A stretch of DNA of 64,000 bases from Byssochlamys sp. IMV 00236. Lineage: Eukaryota; Ascomycota; Eurotiomycetes; Eurotiales; Thermoascaceae. Both the position numbers and the translations under genes were made by a program. Positions 47,245-58,369 of the stretch are shown piece by piece (positions within the stretch are counted from its first letter, which is position 1; each line of letters begins with the position of its first letter). The stretch is from the NCBI GenBank assembly GCA_001931875.2, contig MSJH02000834.1:186001-250000 (forward strand). Direction: 5' to 3'. The notes below the pieces were generated by a model. That model was not told the DNA's origin. It did not search any database and saw only the letters and a list, made by a program, of their open reading frames with translations.

Positions 47245-49566
47245 TTATTCATCATCCTCCTCCTCATCATCTTCGTCGTCCTCATCCTCTTCTTCCGACC
47301 CCTCCTCGACTTCTTCCTCTTCCTCTTCATCGCTTCCACTAGCGAGATCTTCCATAATCTCATCGTCATCATCACCGCCTCTCTTTCTCCTCTCCTCTTC
47401 TTCACGTCTACCCTGTTCCAGAACAGCGGCGCGCTCTGCGCGAAGCTTACGCTGTGTCTTGACGAACGCACCGAGAGGGGTAACTTCCCAGTCAACGTCC
47501 TTGAGGAAGGTCTCAACTTCAGCGCGGTCCTTGGGCGAGAAGTTGACCTTTGAGCGCTTGTCCTCGATCCAGCGAGAGTTCGATTCAACTTTCTGTACGA
47601 GGAGCAAGATCTGCTGGTTGAGTTTGGTGTTCTTGTTTCCTGTGGTGCGAGAGCCAGCGTCTTTCAGCCAGCGCTTGAGCATGACCACGATAGGGAGGGA
47701 GAGTTCAGGGAAGGCAATGTGCTTTGTCCACAAGACGAAGAACTCTGAAAGGAGCTCGCTGACTTGCTCGCCGACGCCGTCCTGGTAGACGCGGGTGCGA
47801 AGGTAGGATTTTGGCGCACGGATGGCGGTCTGGAAGTCGAGCTGTTTGAGAGTGCTGGACTTCGGGGGCTTGCGCATCTCCGCAGACGTGAGAACTTCAA
47901 GGAGCGCGGATCCGAGAGGAATGTAGGTGCCTGTGGCGCGGGAGATGCGGAGAAGAGCGCGGACCAGCTGGAAGCGAAGAGGGAAGTATTGTGCCGTGGG
48001 GATCAGGCGCATAGCACCAATGGTGATTTGAACGACGGGATAGATGAGTGGACGGAGGGCAGAAGCCTTTCCAGCCTTGGCTTCAGCGAGGCCATCGCAG
48101 TGTTGGGACAGGACTCGAGACCAGAAGTCAAGCGAGTGGACGTATTGCCAATTGTAGATAGTCTTGTAGGAGTCCTTGGAAGGATTCGTGATGCTGCTTC
48201 GCAGGTGCATCGCGAGCTGGCGGATGAAGGAGAAACCGGCCGTGTAGGAAACGTTCTGGTCGATACCCCAGATCTCAGCCGCCGAGTTCTTCATCAGGTT
48301 GACACCGGGGAGAGTATGGACGGTGGTGTTCCGGCTGCCCCTGACGACACCTTCGTAGGTAGCCTTGAGGACGGCTTCCCGAATACCGGCATCACCAATG
48401 ACCATCAGACGCCGGATGAGAAGGAACGCTGTGATTCGTGTGGCTTCGCTGGTGGAGGAATCAGACCAGATTCCCACGACAGTCTTCACAACAACCTTGA
48501 GCAACTTTCTGAACTGCAGAAGGTAGGGGAGCATCGGCTCAATCGAGGACAGAGTCAACTTCAGCGTCGACGCATCCGACAGGTTACCGAGAAGCTGGTG
48601 AACAGAGGTAGTATGAGACTTGATGAGAGGTGTCAAAGTCTTGAACTTCTTCGAGTCCATTTGCACCCTCACTTTCCCGGAGGCAGTCTCCTTGACAGGA
48701 AGGTGATGCGTCAGAACCTTCGGGACCACATTCAGGGCCGTGATGAGCACCTGGTGGTATACGTCGGGGTCCGAGATGGTGTATTTCTGTTCAGGAGTTT
48801 CGGCTTCGTTGACATAGGCAGCAGCACGGAACGCCAGGACAATCTGCCGCAGGGCCCTCATCGAATGCTGTTCTTCCATAGACTTCCTCCATTTCTTGAT
48901 ATCGGCCATGGTGAGCTTGTTATCTACCTCTTCCATATCCTCATCCTCGGACTTGGACTTCTTTTTCTTCTTCGCAGGGCCTTCCTCCTCGCCCTCACTG
49001 AGCTCATCAACTTCGGCCAGGTCTCCGTGATCACCAAAGTCCAACAACTCGGCATCATTTTCTTTCAGATACTTGTAGAACTCCGGGTCCTTTTCCTTCA
49101 GTGCCTCCAGCTGATCCTTGTGCGTCGCCATGTCGTTCACACTGCTTGTCTCGGAGGCGGCATCATCCTCACTCTGAGATTCGGCATCTTCCTCACCACT
49201 GCCTGAAGCCGAAGACTCATTGTCGTCTCCATCTTCTGAGCGCTTCCGTTTGCCTGTCTTCGGGGTGACAGCTGTTTTCTTCGCCTTCTTTCCCTTGGCT
49301 GGGGCAGCATCAGGAATGTCGAATCCGCCAGCGAAGAAGTCGTCAACGTTCATCTCCGCAAAGGCATCCTGCTTCCGACGCTGTTCAGGGCTTTCATTGT
49401 CACTGTCGTTTGCGTTCTGCGCCCGATCCTCAGCGTTACGCGCTTTCCTCTTTTCCTTAACCTGCTGTCGCTGCTTAACCTTGGCGAATTCCTTGCGACG
49501 GTCGATCACATCCTTGAGATGCTTCTTCTCGAACTTCTTGGTCGACTTCTTCATGCGACCCGGCAT
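47245..49566 (-). CDS. noc2: Nucleolar complex protein Noc2
   Basis: Intronless, 773 residues. Noc2 pairs with Noc1 or Noc3 to escort pre-60S ribosomal particles from nucleolus to nucleoplasm. The N-terminus is very basic (KKSTKKFEKKHLKDVIDRR), followed by acidic/Ser-rich linkers and a nuclear-signal-like GPAKKKKKSKSE. The conserved Noc2 core runs from about 240 to 660: KWRKSMEEQHSMRALRQIV, AYVNEAETPEQKYTI, LLQFRKLLKVVVKTVVGIWS, HTLPGVNLMKNSAAEIWGID, YKTIYNWQYVHSLDFWSRVL, LRPLIYPVVQITIGAMRLIP, and YFPLRFQLVRALLRISRATG. The C-terminus is an acidic tail of mostly Glu and Asp. The ATG at 49566 lies 205 bases from the divergent vps28 start, so they share a promoter. Confidence 0.95.
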   Translation of the reverse strand: MPGRMKKSTKKFEKKHLKDVIDRRKEFAKVKQRQQVKEKRKARNAEDRAQNANDSDNESPEQRRKQDAFAEMNVDDFFAGGFDIPDAAPAKGKKAKKTAVTPKTGKRKRSEDGDDNESSASGSGEEDAESQSEDDAASETSSVNDMATHKDQLEALKEKDPEFYKYLKENDAELLDFGDHGDLAEVDELSEGEEEGPAKKKKKSKSEDEDMEEVDNKLTMADIKKWRKSMEEQHSMRALRQIVLAFRAAAYVNEAETPEQKYTISDPDVYHQVLITALNVVPKVLTHHLPVKETASGKVRVQMDSKKFKTLTPLIKSHTTSVHQLLGNLSDASTLKLTLSSIEPMLPYLLQFRKLLKVVVKTVVGIWSDSSTSEATRITAFLLIRRLMVIGDAGIREAVLKATYEGVVRGSRNTTVHTLPGVNLMKNSAAEIWGIDQNVSYTAGFSFIRQLAMHLRSSITNPSKDSYKTIYNWQYVHSLDFWSRVLSQHCDGLAEAKAGKASALRPLIYPVVQITIGAMRLIPTAQYFPLRFQLVRALLRISRATGTYIPLGSALLEVLTSAEMRKPPKSSTLKQLDFQTAIRAPKSYLRTRVYQDGVGEQVSELLSEFFVLWTKHIAFPELSLPIVVMLKRWLKDAGSRTTGNKNTKLNQQILLLVQKVESNSRWIEDKRSKVNFSPKDRAEVETFLKDVDWEVTPLGAFVKTQRKLRAERAAVLEQGRREEEERRKRGGDDDDEIMEDLASGSDEEEEEEVEEGSEEEDEDDEDDEEEDDE

Positions 49567-49771
49567 CTTGGCGACTAAATCCCAGTCTGCAGAAGGAATC
49601 TGCAGGAGTATACTGGGTTGGTTGATGAGTGCAGTGCCGATCTATATTGTATCACTCGAGAAATTTCAGTTGAGAAAAATTCCCGCACGGTCGACGCTCA
49701 CCGCCTTCGGTCCGCAAGCAACTTCCCCGCCAGCCGCAACAGAGCAGCGAGACCGTCCAAGCGATCATATC

Positions 49772-50605
49772 ATGTATTCTCAACGTCCGCTCTCTTATGC
49801 GCCAACGCCCTACAGCTACACGCCGAATCCTGCGTTGGCTGCTTCGATCAATCTCGATGAGGTCTGCTGCTCCATAATCTCCATCCACCAACACGGCTGA
49901 CCCTTGTCATAGGAAGTCAAGCTAGCCACGAGCTCTGCGGAGCGCGATCTATACGAGTCGCTCGCGGAGATCTATAGCATCATCGTCACACTCGACGGAC
50001 TAGAGAAGGCCTATATCAAAGATGCGATTACGGAATCGGAATATACGGAGACGTGCGCTCGCTTGCTGAAGCAATACAAGTCCAGTTTGGGAGATGATGC
50101 TGTCGCACAGGAGTTTGGAGATCTGGACACCTTCAAGCGGACATGGGGGGTATGTGCCGCTGTCAACATCACGAGGCAGGAGATGCTCTGCTAACTCAAG
50201 CAGCTGGAATGCCCCAAAGCAACAGAGCGACTACGCATCGGCCTCCCGGCCACGGTTGAGCAAGCGTCCCACAGTGCCCCAACCCCGAGTAACGGCCCTG
50301 CAGTCGCCGGTGCTCCAGGAGGTGCATCCCTGATCTTGACGGCTACTGAAAACTTCATCACGTTCCTCGATGCGCTCAAGTTGAATATGGTCTCGAAGGA
50401 TGCGTTACACCCACTCCTGTCCGAGGTGATCCAGTCGGTGAACAAAGTGACGGACCGCGACTTCGAGAACCGGGGGAAGATCATTCAGTGGCTTATCACG
50501 CTGAACCAAATGCGTGCAACAGAGGAATTGAGCGAAGAACAGGCGAGGGAATTGTCATTCGATATTGAACAAGCATATCAAGGATTCAAAGCTACCTTGG
50601 GCTAA
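49772..50605 (+). CDS. vps28: ESCRT-I subunit Vps28
   Basis: A 242-residue Vps28 homologue; in ESCRT-I it binds Vps23 through its N-terminal part and the ESCRT-II subunit Vps36 through its C-terminal domain to sort ubiquitinated cargo into multivesicular bodies. Three exons: 49772-49861, 49913-50149 and 50204-50605 (729 bases, in frame). The N-terminal core has LYESLAEIYSIIVTLDGLEK, AYIKDAITESEYTETCARLL and GDLDTFKRTWGLECPKATER; the C-terminal domain has NFITFLDALKLNMVSKDALH and GKIIQWLITLNQMRATEELS. The Tyr/Pro/Ser-rich N-terminus (YAPTPYSYTPNP) precedes these, as in other Aspergillus copies. Fully normal gene; shares a short divergent promoter with noc2. Confidence 0.95.
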
Positions 50606-50977
50606 ATCGGTCGGTTCATTGGCATTGGAGTCTTACGCGGCACGGAGTTGGGTGGTTTCTTGTCTTGAACGTCATGGCGCTTTTTTGATACCAATCGCAA
50701 ACAGTACACATACATATATGTTTCCTCTTTATCTTTTGCCGACAAGTCTTTTGTTTTTCCGGCGATGAAATCAAATAGAGTCGAGACCCATTCCGACCCA
50801 CGGACGGCGCAGACAAACCTTTCCCGATTGGGTAATCGCGACTTTTTTTTGCGTTCCTTTGAGATACCGCCCAGAATCCCCCGCGCCACCCCATTCAGCT
50901 CTTTACAGCATTCATGGTGATGGCAGTGGCTTCTTTGTTGCTTTCATACCGCCCTGTTATACTTACAGACCCTCGCC
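50606..50977. other. Intergenic region between vps28 and the methyltransferase gene
   Basis: Short spacer with the vps28 terminator and the promoter of the next gene. No other feature is seen. Confidence 0.5.
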
Positions 50978-52161
50978 ATGATCAGCGCCGACGATGACGA
51001 GCCTCTTCATGGTAGTGACTCCCCCCCGCCTTCTACACCGCTGTATAGGATAAGATAAGCTGATAAGTGGGAATCGTGCTCCAAGGAATGCAGTGTTCGA
51101 CCTTCCCCAGCTCTATACTAAGCCTTGCGCGGCGGATATACTGAACGCTCTCGAACTACTGAGAGTCCAGCCGCGAAGCTTTGACAACAACGGCCAGGAT
51201 GTGGTGAAAGGACGGACAGTGCAGTCAGTAGGCGTTACGAAGTATCTCACATCGATCGTCTCAAGCGCTCTGTCATGGCTGGAATCGGACGAAGTAAGAG
51301 AGGCTGTCTGGGACGCAGCGTCGGCGAGACTCAGTGAGCGCTCTGGACGAACTGGTGAGCTGGATCCGGTGCATGGTTATCCGGAATACGTAGTGCTAAC
51401 TGACGAGGGTAGCCATGGGAGCCATATCTCGCGTCTTCACGATTCCCAGGTCGGCCACCGAAGACTTCACACTCACACTCCATGAGCCCGCTCTGACATC
51501 TGACAATCTGGGTATGAAAACCTGGGTTTCCTCCTATCTCCTGTCACGGCGTTTACATTCGTTGTTCGAAACCACCCCCGAACTTGTCCCCGCTACATCA
51601 CCGTCGGTATCCCGGAATAAGGCAGGCAAGACGCTTCGAGCCCTTGAACTGGGCGCTGGAACGGGCCTTGTCGGTCTCTCTTTTGCTGCTCTTCGTGGAC
51701 CAGCCGCTTCCATCCACCTTACGGATCTGCCCGCTATTGTTCCGAACCTCTCGCATAATGTCGGCTTGAACTCCGAGCTTCTCAGCAAAGCTGATTCTGT
51801 CGTGACTACCGGGGTGCTCGACTGGTCTGTGGCGCCGGAATCTCCTCCAACGTCCGATGAACGCTACGACATCATCTTGGCTGCGGATCCTCTATATTCC
51901 CCTGAACACCCCAGGTGGCTTGTTCAGACAGTTGAACGCTGGCTCAGTCATAGCTTGTATGCACGGGTAGTCGTCGAGATGCCCCTCCGCGATGCATACA
52001 GTCCCCAGCGCCAGGAGTTCCGTCAACGGATGATTGCTGTCGGTCTGGCCATTGTAGATGAAGGCGAGGAAATCGGGTACGACGACTGGGAAAGTGCAGA
52101 CGGCGGCTCATTGGAGGTTAGATGTTGGTGGTCGGTATGGGGATGGAGTGAGAAGATATAG
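50978..52161 (+). CDS. efm2: Efm2-like protein-lysine methyltransferase
   Basis: A 347-residue seven-beta-strand methyltransferase of the METTL21/Efm2 family; yeast Efm2 methylates lysines of translation elongation factor 2. Three exons: 50978-51011, 51094-51354 and 51413-52161 (1044 bases, in frame). The N-terminal extension, FDLPQLYTKPCAADILNAL and VTKYLTSIVSSALSWLE, is the Efm2-type helper region. The SAM-binding motif I is LRALELGAGTGLVGLSFAAL at about 185-204. The post-I acidic region follows at HLTDLPAIVPNLSHNV. Motif IV is DIILAADPLYSPEHP, where other members have DxxY/DPPY-like sequence. The C-terminus WWSVWGW is family-like. The exact target is by homology only; another METTL21-type enzyme is the alternative. 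Confidence 0.83.
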
Positions 52162-53576
52162 AGTCCTGTGTATTTTGCGCATCACGATCTTACGAGGCTA
52201 TGATAGACGTTCGATAGACTAGATCTAGATCTTGTTTTCGGATATAAAATGTCTTCAATACATCTTTTTACGCCAACGTGTCGATCAATTCTAACATCTA
52301 AAAATCGTGCTCGGTACAAGTATTGAATCAAAGGCTCGCATATACCGAATATCACCTCGAAAGGTAGATAATATTGTTTGTTCATTTCTCCCAGTTGCTT
52401 TCGTAGTCCCTTCTAGATCACGTGCAAGCCACCGTCCTCCTATGACGACACTGCGTCAGGGACCATTGCTAGATATTTCTTTTCTCTGCTGATCAGTACT
52501 GTCATCTCGGCGTTCTTACAAAAATCTATTGTCAATCTGTGGGCGCTTTACAGATATACTCTAGTTTTCAATCATACCCTCCTATACTCGACTCTTGTCC
52601 AGAACTAGAACTGAGACGGCCATCTGCTTGACTAAACTAGGTGCGCTACGGCTAGGAGGGGCCGTAGCAAATAATCATTGAGCGTAGTGACCAAGCTGGC
52701 TGCTCTGACTAAGCTGGCTGCTGGCGCTGACGCGCTGGCGCGCTGGCAAAGCCTGGCAGATAGGTTGATTGCTTAATCAGGTAATTTATCAGGTTCTTTT
52801 AGTTAGTAACTATAGATAATGAATATTGTAAAGAACTATCTAATAGATAAAGCTAGCTAATAATTGCTAATCGGCCCTTTTGTCAGGACCGCGAAAAGGG
52901 CCGATTAGATAGTATAAGAAGCCAAAGTCTATATAGGATAGGTAGGCAGAAGGGAGATAGATAGAAGAGATTTAGCTGATATAATCGATATTTCAGACAG
53001 ACTAATAAGAAGCCAATATTTAGATAGAAGAAAATGCTTTAAAAGCGAGCTTTAATAGGCAAAAAAAAAGCAGGGGGTAAGGACTGCGAAGGGTGTAAAT
53101 TAATTAATAATACAGACGCGAAGCTATGTTAGATAGGAGGTTTTTAGAGGAATTATTTTGATTTCTAAAAACAGTAGGCGGTAAAGGTCACGTGCTCTTT
53201 CCTTCAAAAATTTCCTCTTATAGAAGACGTCACGTGACAAAGGACCAATCAGAGCGAGGGAAAAAAGTGGAAAAAAAGTGGAGCACTTTTGCAGCCAGTA
53301 TATTGTAAACATTTCGCTAGCGCTCAATGATAACTCGTTCTATTCTACGGTACTCTATAAGTGGCCGTGACAGAGTACGGACATCATATCAATTGAATAC
53401 AGCCAGTTGCAATTCTTTCCCTGAACAACTTATAGTCAGTGGAAAGATATCCGCACCTGCGAACTCCACCGCCCCAGTCCCGTTACTGCGCATCGCATCG
53501 CGTCGGAACTCATCTCAAAGATCGATGGATATACCTACTCAAGAACACTTTCATTCGCAGCGATAGATAACGCAAT
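52162..53576. other. 1.4-kb intergenic region with repeat scar
   Basis: From about 52640 the DNA holds short inverted and direct repeats (hairpin arms at 52645-52652/52661-52668; twelve-base repeats at 52693 and 52711; larger hairpin at 52867-52908), then an AT-rich stretch to about 53110 rich in 'agaag/gatag'. It resembles a decayed mobile element, but no transposase motif or terminal repeat pair was found. Confidence 0.5.
52867..52908. repeat. Perfect 15-base inverted repeat with 12-base loop
   Basis: Arms at 52867-52881 and 52894-52908 are exact reverse complements (core CGGCCCTTTT/AAAAGGGCCG). GC-rich arms in AT-rich surroundings. Confidence 0.93.
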
Positions 53577-54326
53577 ATGGTCCTTGGTCTTCTCACGATC
53601 ACAGCGATCCCAACCGTGACCGGGGTAGCTCAAGGGGTCAGCGAGCAGAAGCGTCAGAACCAACAGAAGGTAGATGCGAAGCGCATGGAGAAGTTTTGTA
53701 TGGATGTGACATGCGAAGACGACAGTGATGGATACAATCTAAGTGGGAAGAGAGTTGTGTTGAGGGATGAGAAGGTATGAATTGTCCCTGGCGTTTAACA
53801 TGCGGAGTATATGTTGCGGTTCGTCGGATACACAAACCAAGTACATACATTACTAACTCATCTGATCGTACAGGCCTATCTCGACGACCCCAATCCTTCC
53901 CTCCGCTCTCTCAACCCCTCGCATACCGCACAAGCTTTCTACATCACATACCCCGAAACCGAAGAGACAAAGGCTCACCCGCGAGGTCTGGGGCTCGTAA
54001 CAACAGTCTCTGACGATCCGCCTATGCTGAACTGGCTCTATGCCGATAAAGATACGCACGAGGTGAAGTACGGTAACCGGACCCAAAGCATCGCGCATGT
54101 GGTTGGGCCCTGGGACTGGACCAATGACGAGACGGGCGTGACGCTAGAAAAGAAAGATAGATTTGTGGCTGTTGAAGAGGAAGATGGCAAGTGGGCTATT
54201 TATTTCGATCGAGATGCGGATCAGTGTCAGAGGGTATTGGCAGAGAGAGGTCTGGATGGCAGGAAAGTCGTCACTCTCCAGATGCGGAGAAAAATGCTTG
54301 AGCAAGCGGGCGGATCTGCTGGGTAA
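53577..54326 (+). CDS. Conserved hypothetical fungal protein
   Basis: A 216-residue protein in two exons, 53577-53774 and 53874-54326 (651 bases, in frame; branch site TACTAAC before the acceptor). It belongs to a family I know only as recurrent hypothetical proteins in Aspergillus and relatives. An N-terminal hydrophobic stretch (VLGLLTITAIPTVTGVAQGV) is followed by Gln/Lys-rich SEQKRQNQQKVDAKRMEK. Downstream blocks are GKRVVLRDEKAYLDD, GLGLVTTVSDDPPMLNWLYA (strongly conserved in type), VGPWDWTNDETG, FVAVEEEDGKWAIYFDRDAD and a C-terminal helix LQMRRKMLEQAG. The N-terminal stretch is weakly hydrophobic, so it could be an anchor or signal. Function unknown. Lies next to the repeat scar, in a region where genes of this type are often gained or lost. 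Confidence 0.8.
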
Positions 54327-54552
54327 TTATGTGGGATCAAAGATACGAAACAACGAGCTCGATGATGTTACGATATGGGATGGAGTTTGGCGTCCTTTTA
54401 TCCCCGGGGATATATAGCTGCATGTTGATTGAACTCTGTAAATTGCATACTCTATGGGGAATCGTGGGCGGTATTGTACAGAACATAAACATGGATATGG
54501 ATATAAACTCTGCATATCTCTGGACATGGCAATCCAGGGAAAGCCAATGAAA

Positions 54553-56724
54553 TCAATCATCGAACCCAGCCCAATCCTCATTTTCGCTACCAGATTCCTG
54601 ACCACCAGGTCCCTTGGCCTTCCTATTGCGGCTACCCATAACGGCCCCCTTCCTTTTATTCTCCATTCGTCGATCGAATCCGCTCTTGGTGCTAATTCTC
54701 ATCTTCTTCTGCAATCTAGCATCCTGCTCGTTCTTAACGGACGACTGACGTGCCTTGACTCCATGCTTCTTCAATTCTTTCTTATCTTTCTTGCTCAGGT
54801 CTGGTAGAGCGTCCAGCAGCCACTTCTGGACAGATTTCTCACTGGCGTCCTTGCCCCGGAGCTTCTCGCTTGCATCAATAACATTCGCGATACTCTTCAC
54901 GTAAGGAATGTCCTCCTTCGTGTAGAATGTCACGGCTATACCGCCCTCGCGGCCTGCACGTCCGGTACGACCCACACGGTGAACATAGGATGCAGCAGAG
55001 TTGGGAATATCGTAGTTGACCACACCGTTGATTCCGCGGAAGTCGACACCTCGGGCGAGCAGGTCGGTGGTGACGAGGATCCAGACCTCGCCTTTCCGGA
55101 AACGTTTCATGATTTCAGAACGTTGAGTATCGGACAGATCGGAGTGTAGCACTGCAATACGGGAAGAACCTCCCGCTTCCAAGGGGATATCGTACATAAG
55201 CTCCGAGTGCAGGGCAACTGCCCGAGGGATGGTTTGGGTAAAGATGAGGAAGGGTGGCCGGAGACGGGTCTCTGTAGGGGTGACAGAAGAAGTAGGATGG
55301 AGTAGTTGTCGGAGTCCAAGTAGTTTTCCGTGCTCTGTAGCGGCGTAGACGAGCTTGTGGGTAATATTGGGAACAGCTGAGTCCTTCATGCCGACAACGA
55401 GACGGATAAGAGGCGCTTCTTCAGCGAGGTTGAGCGATTCCCGGCGTTCTTTGATAGTTGACTTTGTCAATTCTTCAATGCTGGAACCCATGGTTGCGGA
55501 CCATAGGCTGACGCGAAGCTGAGGCTGTGTGCAAGCTCGCCATATAGTAAGCGTCTGCTCCCGGAAGAGAGGGTCAAGCAGGACATCTGCTTCGTCCAAG
55601 ATCAAGCTTCTGACTGTAGGTAGCGGTGTAGGATCGCTTGTCTGATTTGCCGTCAGTGCATTGACGAGAAGTAAAGGTGTTGTAACCAGAATGTCGCTCT
55701 TGGTCACAGTGCTCTTTTTCGAATTCTTTTTAGCGTCAGCTTTTTCTTCCTCCTCCGATCCCGACGACTCTTCGCTGTCTTCCTGTTCATCATCGTCTTC
55801 ACGCTCAACGACACGCATTCCCTTTTTCATTAATGTGATCTTCACACCGGTCCCCAGAGTGAGCTTCCTGCCTTCATTGACGATCTGGCCCGCTAATTCC
55901 TTGGTCGGTGCAACAATAATGGAGGAGATACCACGTTCTCCGGGATTCTCATGATGCTGTCGAACGATCTTGTTGATAGCAGGGATCAGGAAAGACAGGG
56001 TCTTTCCACTGCCAGTAGGAGCAACAATCAACAAGTCCGGCTCAGAACCTTCAGAGCCAGACTGCTTGGGAAGAGAATCATCTCCCAATAATAACGGCAA
56101 GCTCCCCAGTTGCACTTCCGTAGGCACAGTAAACCCTTGCTCGGCAATATTTGCTGCAAGCCGCCTGGAGATCTGATATCTCGATCGAAGCTCATGAAAG
56201 GAAGTAAGCGGCTGCGGATACAATCTCCTCGCCTCCTTCTGCTGTTTCTTTGTGAGAACTGGGGCGGACTCCTGTCTCTTCTTTTTCTTCTTCGGCTCTT
56301 TTGTCGATTTCAACGGTTGAATCTCTTCCAGATCACGAAGATCAGTGATTTTGATCTTGTGAGTCTTCAAAATAGATCTCTTTTCGCCTTCATCCATGAC
56401 TTTGGCTCCTTCGGAATTCGAATCTTCCTCATCATCGGATCCAGTCCGATCATTTGAATTTTCCTTCTTAGTCCCATTTGAGGCATCTGCTTTAGCCAGC
56501 GAGGGTAACCCCTTTGAAGAGCTGAAAAAGTCCAGATTCACATCATCTCCCTCATCACCTGCTTTCTCACCATCGGTGTCTCTTTTTCTTTTTGTCCCAT
56601 GCTGCGAGTTTTCCGAGTTACGGAAGAGTTGCGGATTTTCCGCCTTTCCTGCAGACGGCAGAGGTTTTGACACGACACTCGACTTTAGTTTTGTCGACCG
56701 GGTCAGTAGCTTGAAAGCATCCAT
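54553..56724 (-). CDS. rok1: DEAD-box RNA helicase Rok1 (DDX52)
   Basis: Intronless, 723 residues. Rok1 is a nucleolar ATP-dependent RNA helicase for 18S rRNA maturation in the small ribosomal subunit. The N-terminal 150 residues are charged with nuclear-type signals ([12 protein letters not shown]). Q-motif region: [17 protein letters not shown]; motif I APTGSGKT; Ia [10 protein letters not shown]; motif II DEAD in [10 protein letters not shown]; motif III SAT; motif [11 protein letters not shown]; motif [13 protein letters not shown]. There is an acidic/Lys insert between motifs Ia and II ([10 protein letters not shown]), as is usual in Rok1. The C-terminus is basic and ends in NEDWAGFDD. 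The ATG at 56724 ([12 protein letters not shown]) is the family start; the frame upstream lacks ATG. Convergent with the conserved hypothetical gene 226 bases away. Confidence 0.95.
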   Translation of the reverse strand: MDAFKLLTRSTKLKSSVVSKPLPSAGKAENPQLFRNSENSQHGTKRKRDTDGEKAGDEGDDVNLDFFSSSKGLPSLAKADASNGTKKENSNDRTGSDDEEDSNSEGAKVMDEGEKRSILKTHKIKITDLRDLEEIQPLKSTKEPKKKKKRQESAPVLTKKQQKEARRLYPQPLTSFHELRSRYQISRRLAANIAEQGFTVPTEVQLGSLPLLLGDDSLPKQSGSEGSEPDLLIVAPTGSGKTLSFLIPAINKIVRQHHENPGERGISSIIVAPTKELAGQIVNEGRKLTLGTGVKITLMKKGMRVVEREDDDEQEDSEESSGSEEEEKADAKKNSKKSTVTKSDILVTTPLLLVNALTANQTSDPTPLPTVRSLILDEADVLLDPLFREQTLTIWRACTQPQLRVSLWSATMGSSIEELTKSTIKERRESLNLAEEAPLIRLVVGMKDSAVPNITHKLVYAATEHGKLLGLRQLLHPTSSVTPTETRLRPPFLIFTQTIPRAVALHSELMYDIPLEAGGSSRIAVLHSDLSDTQRSEIMKRFRKGEVWILVTTDLLARGVDFRGINGVVNYDIPNSAASYVHRVGRTGRAGREGGIAVTFYTKEDIPYVKSIANVIDASEKLRGKDASEKSVQKWLLDALPDLSKKDKKELKKHGVKARQSSVKNEQDARLQKKMRISTKSGFDRRMENKRKGAVMGSRNRKAKGPGGQESGSENEDWAGFDD

Positions 56725-57537
56725 CTTGAATTTAACAGAATGGTTGCTTTTTACTACTGTGAAGCGGATGAGCTGAGAGCTCTGTGTTGACACTGGGTTT
56801 TTTGTGTAGTTGATGTTCGGACATGCTTCGAAAATAATATCGGGGAGTGCAGAATTTCTCTCCGCGCACTGGCCAATCAGAAGCGCGGAAAATGGTCGAC
56901 GGCGGGAAGCAACTGGAATGGGAAATCAAAGCTTGGGAATCTTGTTCTTTGAGGCTATTCTATCGGAATTTGCTCTCTTGCATTATGTGGTGTTGTTTTC
57001 TAGTCAAAGGAGCCTATCTTTAGAAACTCAAGGCCGAAGAAATGGAGGTGGGAGCAGAGTAATATCAAGTGAACTGCTACGGACGAGGCCACCAACACTA
57101 TTGGACAACATGCGGATGTAGTAAACAGACTGATAGCAGGGTTATCATTCGAATCTAAAGCTACAATCCTAGGACTAGATGCCAACTTGCTACCTCGCGG
57201 TTCACTAGACAGGCCAGCGTTATCAGGTAGCTTTAAAAGGTGATCCCTACAGTAATGAGGCCCTATGTTATAAGAGATTAATCATGGTAGATGCATCTCA
57301 TTCAACTACCTCATGATGTTTCTTCCGCATCCTGCAAACCCGAATAAGTCTAGGCTCTATGCACTTTGAAAACCCATGTATGAGGCCAAGTAAAGAAAAG
57401 TCTTTGGATATTGAAGTCTGCCGGAGAGAGAAGCTTGGTCAGAGACAACAGTTAATTCCATCGTCTATCATACAAGTACAAGAGAAAACAGGAAGCTAGG
57501 AAATGGGTCAAGGCTGTGTGTTATTTGCAAATTAAAT
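56725..57537. other. Intergenic region between ATP synthase g and rok1
   Basis: Contains the rok1 promoter and the 3' region of the ATP synthase gene. A 103-codon frame at 56810-57121 shows no family motif. Confidence 0.5.
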
Positions 57538-58369
57538 TTAGTGACCGTGAGCAGACTCTCCCCGGTAGCCCACGACGTTGCGTCGTCCAATGATCTCGCC
57601 AATAGTGAAGAATCCGAGGACCTCAGCGGCAGTCACACCATAGAAAGCCAGCTCCTTCTTGTCGGCGTTGCGCAGACGGCCGAGAAGGGCCTGGGGGGAG
57701 GGGATGTTCACGTTGCGAAGGTTGGAGGGGTTGCGGATAATGTTGATGACGGGCTCGAAGTAGGCCTGGAAAGTAGCCAGGTTGCTGAGGTGAGCATTAG
57801 CGAACCGAGTTCCTATGATACAAGCAAGGGCTGCTGCTTACGGAGGAGTCATCTTCTGGCCCCTGAACACAAGCTTGGCGAGTTCGATTCCGACTTTCGA
57901 GTAGTAGACAGTAGGGGGTATCAAAGCTGTTATCGCATCCGGTTAACCATCTTGATCCTGTAGACCGCAGCATAGGTCGCCGCAGGGGTGTAATTGAGAG
58001 GCTGGAATCAACAGGCAGCGAACACCGCATGACACTTCCAATGCCGGTTTTATATCCCCATCGCAGCCTTTGGCCTCAGCAATAAACTTGGAGGAATCTT
58101 TTCTTACTGTCAATGTAGGCGATGACCTTGCCGGTTCTTCCTCCGACCTTTCTCAGCGCGCTGCCGATATTCGACGCAGCTCCGGCGATTGCGGGACCAG
58201 CGGAGGAGGTGACTCTGGACAGACCCTGCTGAGCCTTCGAAGCGGCATTTGCAGCAGACTCCTTGGCCTTGTTCGCAGCCTCCGACGTAGAGGAAGAGTG
58301 TCTGACCGCGGTCCTGCGGATCATGAACTGCGATTGCCGCAGAACGGCACGCGACGCCGCAACAGACAT
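57538..58369 (-). CDS. atp20: Mitochondrial ATP synthase subunit g (Atp20)
   Basis: A 197-residue subunit g of the F1Fo ATP synthase, which sits in the membrane part and supports dimerisation and cristae shape. Three exons: 58369-58108, 57926-57842 and 57784-57538 (594 bases, in frame). The N-terminus is a mitochondrial presequence (Arg/Ser/Ala-rich, QFMIRRTAVRHSSSTSEA). The conserved region spans the exons: IPPTVYYSKVGIELAKLVFR, GQKMTPP, then ATFQAYFEPVINIIRNPSNL. The C-terminal helix is AFYGVTAAEVLGFFTIGEII with the GxxxG-like segment. The first intron is long (181 bases) and contains an open stretch that could be an optional exon; family fit favours skipping it. Confidence 0.92.

Noticed and set aside
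47764..49206. 480-codon plus-strand open frame
   Set aside because: Complete antisense shadow of noc2, which has clear family motifs.
53811..53843. Short extra exon (MLRFVGYTNQ) in the conserved hypothetical gene
   Set aside because: It would need a 33-base intron; a single 99-base intron with a TACTAAC branch site joins the family-like sequence directly.
57880..57905. 'gttcgattcc' resembling a tRNA B box
   Set aside because: It lies in the coding exon of ATP synthase subunit g on the other strand, with no A box or cloverleaf around it.
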